The notes beneath the pieces are model-generated. The model made no database searches. It had not been told where the DNA came from and saw only the letters and a list, made by a program, of their open reading frames with translations. Below are positions 26,089-30,543 of a DNA stretch of 30,543 bases, one piece after another. The position numbers were made by a program, and so were the translations under genes. The stretch is from Coriobacteriia bacterium (GTDB taxonomy: Bacteria; Actinomycetota; Coriobacteriia; Anaerosomatales; PALSA-660), in assembly GCA_030652345.1 (NCBI GenBank), contig JAUSAU010000007.1, positions 1 through 30,543 on the forward strand, written 5' to 3'. Every line of letters begins with the position of its first letter. Within the stretch, counting starts at the first letter, position 1.

Positions 26089-26826
26089 ATGCGCAAGAAT
26101 GTCCTCATAGTGAGCGCCATCGCCCTGGTCGCCGTCGTGGCGATCGGGTTGATGCTCGCGCCCTCCGGCGGCACGAGCGCCGGCTACTCGTCCACGGGTT
26201 GGCCCGAGAGCCGCGATGTGAACAACGCCGAGCTCAAGGATTTCGTCTCCAAGGGAGCCCGGCTCATCGATGTGCGGACCGCGGGTGAGTTCACCGGCGG
26301 CCACATCGACAAAGCCGAGAACGTCTCGATCGACGCGGTTCCCACGCAGGCGTCCTCCTGGGACAAGCAGCAGCCGATCGTCGTCTACTGCCAGACCGGC
26401 GCTCGCTCGCTCAACGCCTTCCAGTACCTGCAGGCGCAGGGCTTCACACGCGTCTACAACCTCGCCGGTGGCGTCTCCCAGTGGGACGGACAGCTCGTCC
26501 AGGGTGCCGCGACCTCGACCGGGGACGCCACGGGACCCGTCACCGCCCTGCCCACGATGTACGAGTTCTCCTCCGAGACTTGACCCTCGTGCATAGCGAT
26601 GCGCCCCGTGGTCGCGGGGCTCAAGCCGCAGTATGCGGGCAAGGTCGAGTTCAAGGACATGAACACGGACAGCGGCGACGCGCAGGTCAATGACCTCGCC
26701 AACCGCTTCGGGATCCAGTACGTGCCAACGTTCGTCTTCGTCAACGCCGACGGCACGAAGTCGGGCCTGATCGTCGGCGAGGTGCCGAAAGAGAAGCTCA
26801 TGAGCGAGCTGGCGAAGTTGAAGTAG
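26089..26826 (+). CDS. Membrane-anchored rhodanese-thioredoxin fusion, probable selenoprotein (TGA at 26581-26583 = Sec165)
   Basis: Read through one TGA, this is a 245-residue protein. It has a signal anchor (residues about 4-24, no lipobox cysteine) and a single rhodanese domain (about 45-145) with IDVRTAGEFTGGHI and active-site loop CQTGARS (Cys101). A thioredoxin domain (about 152-245) follows. The in-frame TGA is codon 165 and lies where thioredoxins have the first Cys of CxxC: FSSET-U-PSC, with resolving Cys168 and cis-Pro213 in YVPTF. Frame and homology continue unbroken on both sides. The reading as Sec is supported by a SECIS-like hairpin 20-37 bases downstream. ATG 26089 follows GGGAGG. 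The expected role is extracytoplasmic sulfane-sulfur transfer or disulfide reduction. If TGA is a stop, the product is a 164-residue rhodanese and the thioredoxin part is lost. Confidence 0.85.
26603..26620 (+). promoter_or_regulatory. bSECIS-like hairpin downstream of the TGA codon
   Basis: GCCCCG (26603-26608) and CGGGGC (26615-26620) make a perfect 6-bp stem with apical loop UGGUCG. The loop holds GGUC, as does the AGGUCU loop of the E. coli fdhF SECIS that SelB recognises. The loop guanines are 27-28 bases after the TGA, within the distance generally accepted for bacterial SECIS elements. An alternative 6-bp hairpin, GTGCAT-AGCG-ATGCGC (26589-26604), overlaps it by two bases. Confidence 0.65.
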
Positions 26827-26978
26827 ATCCGGCCGCGCACTGCATCGAACCACCGGCGACGGACGCGGGCCAAAGAGGCGCGAGCGTCCGTCGCTCACTT
26901 TCAACCGCATGCGACCACCGGGTGACCGTCCGACGCGAATCCATGCAGACAGCACCGCTTGGTGCGACTGCGCGGGGG

Positions 26979-26984
26979 TATACT
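26979..26984 (+). promoter_or_regulatory. -10 box for the candidate structured RNA
   Basis: TATACT closely matches the -10 consensus (TATAAT). It is preceded by CGCTTG, 17 bases upstream (a weak -35). A transcript would begin near 26991, at the first base of the paired region. The 150 bases before it (26827-26976) hold no gene that I can see. Confidence 0.5.
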
Positions 26985-26990
26985 CGGTTC

Positions 26991-27385
26991 AAGTCGGGAC
27001 GGTCGATGGGGCCGGCGACGACAGCCCTGCAGCCGGAGAGTCGAGTGAGGTGAGTCGCAGGACTTGGACATCACGGATCATCGGGTTCGCACCGGAGCGG
27101 CAGATGAAGAGTCCCGACCGGATGGCACGGTTGGATGGTAGGCGGTAACGAGACCGGACGCAGTTCCGGAACGAACGTGGAACAGACAGTCAGGTATCGA
27201 GACCGGCCGGAATATCGGGCATAAGCTCCTGGATATCACGCTGGTGAGGCCGAAAGGGACCACTCATTCGGCCGAAAGCCACTGAGAATCCGCCCATTGT
27301 AAGGGAACCTCGAGCGGTGCGAAGGCCGCTTCGGTGCACAGAACCCCCGAGAGGCGGGCCCGGAACCACGGGCCCGCCTCTTCGC
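26991..27385 (+). ncRNA. Candidate structured non-coding RNA of about 390 nt
   Basis: A non-coding gap of 645 bases lies between the rhodanese gene and the second kinase. After the TATACT box, multiple perfect helices can be drawn. GTCGGGAC (26993-27000) pairs with GTCCCGAC (27111-27118), closing a domain. CCGGC/GCCGG (27012-27016, 27032-27036), CCGGA/TCCGG (27154-27158, 27165-27169), GGCCGAA/TTCGGCC (27248-27254, 27267-27273) and GTGCGAAG with CTTC..GCAC (27317-27339) follow. A strong hairpin at 27352-27379 ends the unit. The composition is purine-rich, with many GA steps, unlike the flanking genes. It lacks the conserved cores of RNase P RNA and tmRNA. It could instead be a long structured leader of the kinase gene at 27473. 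Confidence 0.5.
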
Positions 27386-27390
27386 ATCTT
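27352..27390 (+). terminator. Strong hairpin ending the structured RNA unit
   Basis: AGGCGGGCCCG (27352-27362) pairs perfectly over 11 bp with CGGGCCCGCCT (27369-27379), with loop GAACCA. It is followed by CTTCGCATCTT, so it is only moderately U-rich. It separates the RNA region from the kinase gene 83 bases later. Confidence 0.6.
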
Positions 27391-27472
27391 GACGTCGCGT
27401 GCTTTCATCCGTCAGCGGACAGAGCTACGCTTTGGGGCGGATGCATACCGGCAGAGGGCGGCAGGGGAGCAG

Positions 27473-29824
27473 ATGGACGACAAGCACGCGGTGAGAGTCC
27501 TCGCCGGAGGATTCGTGGCGCTCGCCGTCGCGCTCGTGATCGCCGGCGTGGGCTACTACCTGAACGAGGAGGCGCAGGTCCGTACCTCTGCGGAGCAGCA
27601 GGTCGGCGCGATCGGTGACCTGAAGGCCGGTGAACTCGGGGCGTGGCGTACCGATCGCCGCGGTGACGCCGGGCTCTTCTACCGCAACGCCGCGTTCGCC
27701 TCTCTGGCTCGTCGCGCCATGGTCACCTCCCCCGTCGATCGCGAGGCGCGCCAGCAGGTCGTCGACTGGATGGAGCGCGAGCGGGCCGGGGGCGACTACG
27801 ACGCGATCTCACTGCTCGCGCCGGACGGGGAGCGTGCGGCGGCCGCGCCCGCGCTCGCGACGCCCGTGGCGACGCAGTCGGTCGCGGGCGCTGCGGAGGC
27901 CTTGCGCACCAAGCAGATCGTCTCGATCGACTTCTATCGCGATCCGGCGGACGGTCGCATCTACCTCGCCAACGTGGTGCCCATCTTCGACGATGCCGGG
28001 GCGGTCGGGGCGCTGGTGCTCCGCATCGACCCCGAGTCCTATCTCTATCCGTACCTTCAGCGGTGGCCCGTGCCGAGCACGACCGGGGAGACGCTGCTCG
28101 TCCGTCGCGACGGCGGGGACGTCCTCTACCTCAACGACGTGCGGTTCAAGACGAGAGCTGCGCTCGAACTGCGGGTTCCCCTGACGCGCACGGACCTGCC
28201 GGCGGCGAAGGCCGTCAGTGGCGAGACCGGCGTCGTCTCCGGGATCGACTACCGTGGCGTCCGTGTCGTCGCCCAGGCCCGTCCGGTGCCCGGGACCCCG
28301 TGGATCGTCATCTCGAAGATCGACGAGTCCGAGGCGCTGCAGTCGGCTCGCAACCTCGCGATGGGTACGGTACTCGTCATTGCGGCGCTGATCGCGGCCG
28401 CGGCCGCAGGTGTCGGTCTGCTCTGGCGCAACCGAACCGAGGCCGCCTATCGGGAGCGCTACGAGAGTGAGAAGAAACTGCGGATGACGCAGGACCTCGT
28501 CGCCCGCGCGATGGGGACCGATGTCGTAGGCATGGCGGTCACGCGCTTCTCGGACGGGATGTATGTCGAGGTCAACGAAGCGATGTGCGCGCTCCTCGGG
28601 CACCCGCGCGAGCAGGTCGTCGGGCGCACGATGGTCGAGGTCGGCGCGTTCACGCCGGAAGAGCGCGAGATCGCGGCGGCGCAGATCTCGACCACGGGCC
28701 GCATCCGGCAGCGCGAGGCCCGGATCGAAGGAGACGCGGACGCGGGGCGCTGGGTGATCTACTCGGCCGAACTGTTCGACCAGGAGGGCGAACCGCACGT
28801 CTTCATGGGAGCGGCGGACATCACCGAGCGCAGGCGCATGGAGGAGCAGGTCATCGCCACCAACGAGCACCTCGAGATGCTGGTCGAGACACGCACCGAG
28901 GAGCTAAGCATGACCAACGAGGAGCTCATGGCCTCCAACGAGGAGATCGCGGCCACCAACGAGGAGCTCTTCGCGGCGAACGAGGAACTGCAGTCGGCCA
29001 ACACCGAACTGGCGGATCTCAACGATCTGATGGGCGAGGCCAATCGCCGCATCGAGACGCAGAACGACGATCTGGCCTCCGCGAACCGTCGCCTGCGGCA
29101 GGCGACCGAGGAGGTGCAGGACGCGAATCGCGCGAAGTCCCGCTTCCTCGCGTCGATGAGCCACGAACTCCGGACGCCGCTCAACTCGATCATCGGGTTC
29201 TCGGACGTCATGCTTCGGGGCATGACCGGGAAGACCACGGAAGAGCAGCGCCGCCAGCTGAGCATGATCAACGACGCGGGCAAGCACCTGCTCGCGATCA
29301 TCAACGACATCCTCGACCTTTCGCGCATCGAATCGGGGCACCTGGACATCGAACTCGCCCCGGTCGACGTGGTCGCTCTGGCCGAAGGCTCGCTCGATCT
29401 CGTGCGCCCGCTCGCCGAGGCCCGGGGGCTGGCGGTGCGTTTCGAGTCGTCCTCCGGCTCGCAGACCGTGATGACCGACTCGCGCAAGGTCCAGCAGGTG
29501 CTGCTCAACCTCCTTGGCAACGCCGTGAAGTTCACCGAGGCCGGCCACATCGAGCTCCGCGTCGCCGCAACAGACGGGACGGTCCGGTTCGACGTCACGG
29601 ACACCGGGATCGGCATCCCGCCGGACCGGCTGGGCGCGGTCTTCGACGAATTCGAGCAGTTCGACTCACCCCGACTCGCCAAGCCGGAGGGTACGGGACT
29701 GGGACTCGCCGTCTCGACGCGGCTCGCTGCGGGACTCGGCGGCCGCCTCGAGGTGGTCAGCGAGTCCGGGACGGGTTCGACCTTCTCACTGATCCTGCCG
29801 CTCAACGGTCACCGCCCCGTGTAG
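27473..29824 (+). CDS. Membrane sensor histidine kinase (Cache-like sensor, PAS, long coiled coil)
   Basis: A 783-residue sensor kinase. It has a membrane helix (about residues 6-27), an extracytoplasmic sensor region of about 265 residues (Cache-like, ending PGTPWIVISKIDESEAL), and a second helix (about 295-318). A PAS domain (about 340-455, FMGAADITERRRMEEQ at its end) comes next. A striking coiled coil follows (about 458-556) built from seven-residue units such as TNEELMA, SNEEIAA, TNEELFA, ANEELQS, ANTELAD. HisKA has the phospho-accepting His564 in FLASMSHELRTPLNS. HATPase has NLLGNAVKFTEAG, DTGIGIPP and GTGLGLAVS. ATG 27473 follows GGGGAG. No receiver domain or regulator gene lies nearby. 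The kinase core is close to that of the kinase at 7589, so the two may share a partner or descend from a duplication. Confidence 0.9.
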   Translation: MDDKHAVRVLAGGFVALAVALVIAGVGYYLNEEAQVRTSAEQQVGAIGDLKAGELGAWRTDRRGDAGLFYRNAAFASLARRAMVTSPVDREARQQVVDWMERERAGGDYDAISLLAPDGERAAAAPALATPVATQSVAGAAEALRTKQIVSIDFYRDPADGRIYLANVVPIFDDAGAVGALVLRIDPESYLYPYLQRWPVPSTTGETLLVRRDGGDVLYLNDVRFKTRAALELRVPLTRTDLPAAKAVSGETGVVSGIDYRGVRVVAQARPVPGTPWIVISKIDESEALQSARNLAMGTVLVIAALIAAAAAGVGLLWRNRTEAAYRERYESEKKLRMTQDLVARAMGTDVVGMAVTRFSDGMYVEVNEAMCALLGHPREQVVGRTMVEVGAFTPEEREIAAAQISTTGRIRQREARIEGDADAGRWVIYSAELFDQEGEPHVFMGAADITERRRMEEQVIATNEHLEMLVETRTEELSMTNEELMASNEEIAATNEELFAANEELQSANTELADLNDLMGEANRRIETQNDDLASANRRLRQATEEVQDANRAKSRFLASMSHELRTPLNSIIGFSDVMLRGMTGKTTEEQRRQLSMINDAGKHLLAIINDILDLSRIESGHLDIELAPVDVVALAEGSLDLVRPLAEARGLAVRFESSSGSQTVMTDSRKVQQVLLNLLGNAVKFTEAGHIELRVAATDGTVRFDVTDTGIGIPPDRLGAVFDEFEQFDSPRLAKPEGTGLGLAVSTRLAAGLGGRLEVVSESGTGSTFSLILPLNGHRPV

Positions 29825-29849
29825 GACGGACACTGCGCACCACGGCGAA

Positions 29850-29885
29850 GGGGCGCCCCGGATCTCTCCGGAGCGCCCCATTTTT
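29850..29885 (+). terminator. Rho-independent terminator of the second kinase
   Basis: GGGGCG (29850-29855) pairs with CGCCCC (29874-29879) and CCGGA with TCCGG inside it, around loop TCTC. ATTTTT follows (29880-29885). It lies 25 bases after the kinase stop and may also serve the convergent PII gene. Confidence 0.85.
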
Positions 29886-29935
29886 CTGCAGTGACGGTGT
29901 GCGGCGGCGGGGGTCCGCCGGGGTGCCGCTGCCGT

Positions 29936-30277
<342 letters not shown>

Positions 30278-30543
30278 CTATGCACCTGCTTCCGCGGGAG
30301 ACTCGCTGATGGATGCGGCGCCGACACCGGTCGAACCGGTGAAGTCGGGGTAGGCCAGGACGCCCATCTCGGTGGCGTCGAGCCCGGCCAGTTCGTCGGC
30401 CTCGCTCGAACGCAGGCCGGTCGTCTTCTTCTGGATTGTGAAGAAGATGTAGTGCAGGCCGAACGACCAGGCGACCACGACGGCGCAGGCGATGAGCTGT
30501 GCGCCGAGCTGACCGAAGCCGCCGCCGTAGAACAGGCCGGTGA
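30278..30543 (-). CDS. amt: Ammonium transporter, C-terminal end (cut by window edge)
   Basis: The last 87 residues of an Amt/AmtB ammonium channel; the rest lies beyond the right end. The frame shows GLFYGGGFGQLGAQL, the last membrane helix (IACAVVVAWSFGLHYIFF), and the cytosolic tail KTTGLRSSEADELAGLDATEMGVLAYPDF. The GLD...EMG/EHG...AY block is the conserved C-terminal region that contacts PII. The tail then runs on for about 20 Ser/Ala-rich residues, slightly longer than usual. The PII gene follows after three bases in the same direction. Confidence 0.93.
   Translation of the reverse strand, partial: TGLFYGGGFGQLGAQLIACAVVVAWSFGLHYIFFTIQKKTTGLRSSEADELAGLDATEMGVLAYPDFTGSTGVGAASISESPAEAGA

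Noticed and set aside
26599..26826. A separate small thioredoxin gene starting at ATG 26599
   Set aside because: No ribosome site precedes it. It would lack the first beta strand and the whole CxxC region, and it is in the same frame as the rhodanese across a single TGA, so a Sec readthrough fits better.
26991..27385. RNase P RNA, tmRNA or 6S RNA in the 27 kb gap
   Set aside because: There is no GAGGAAAGTCC core of RNase P (only a short ACAGAACCC match near 27338), no tRNA-like ends of tmRNA, and the length and shape do not fit 6S RNA.

Overview
The window is high-G+C DNA with dense coding on both strands. It has Shine-Dalgarno starts (GGAGG-type), an isolated tRNA-Ile(GAT) with an encoded CCA, membrane-anchored secreted proteins and no outer-membrane genes. 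This suits a free-living actinobacterial relative, possibly a deep-branching Coriobacteriia-type lineage. That placement is inference from gene style; no rRNA is present. Both ends cut through genes (metY on the left, amt on the right), so this looks like a whole contig or an arbitrary slice.

Layout. 1-479: the 5' end of metY, with an inverted piece of the same gene at the contig end. 480-931: long divergent intergenic region. 932-6416 (+): MFS transporter, HAD phosphatase, and a MacA/MacB-type tripartite ABC export set (adaptor, ATPase, FtsX-like permease). 6429-7523 (-): an Isf-like iron-sulfur flavoprotein and a DUF151 bifunctional nuclease. 7589-9754 (+): CHASE-PAS histidine kinase. 9828-9904: tRNA-Ile. 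10072-12815 (+): a secreted Ig-like repeat protein and a zinc-ribbon, proline-rich membrane protein. 12823-16129 (-): an operon of COG2907 FAD amine-oxidase-like protein (one apparent frameshift), DUF1365 and a cyclopropane-fatty-acid-synthase-family methyltransferase, with a divergent SDR (16267-17088). This is a known lipid-modification neighbourhood. 17093-25870 (-): one giant cyclic beta-1,2-glucan synthase (about 2925 aa). 26089-26826 (+): rhodanese-thioredoxin fusion. 26991-27390: candidate structured RNA. 27473-29824 (+): second hybrid-type sensor kinase. 29936-30543 (-): PII protein and the 3' end of an ammonium transporter.

The most notable signal is at 26089-26826. A membrane-anchored rhodanese domain is followed, in the same frame, by a thioredoxin domain. 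The two are interrupted only by a TGA at 26581 that sits exactly where the first active-site cysteine belongs (TGA-Pro-Ser-Cys). Just downstream is a hairpin with a UGGUCG apical loop, very like the E. coli fdhF SECIS loop. I read this as a selenoprotein: an extracytoplasmic rhodanese-selenothioredoxin. Its promoter carries an ATACCC-N4-GGGTAT palindrome across the -10 box, of the kind used by CsoR/CstR-family (copper or persulfide sensing) repressors.

Other points worth a second look are a roughly 400-nt structured non-coding RNA candidate, the snap-back inversion in metY, and the frameshift in the COG2907 gene.
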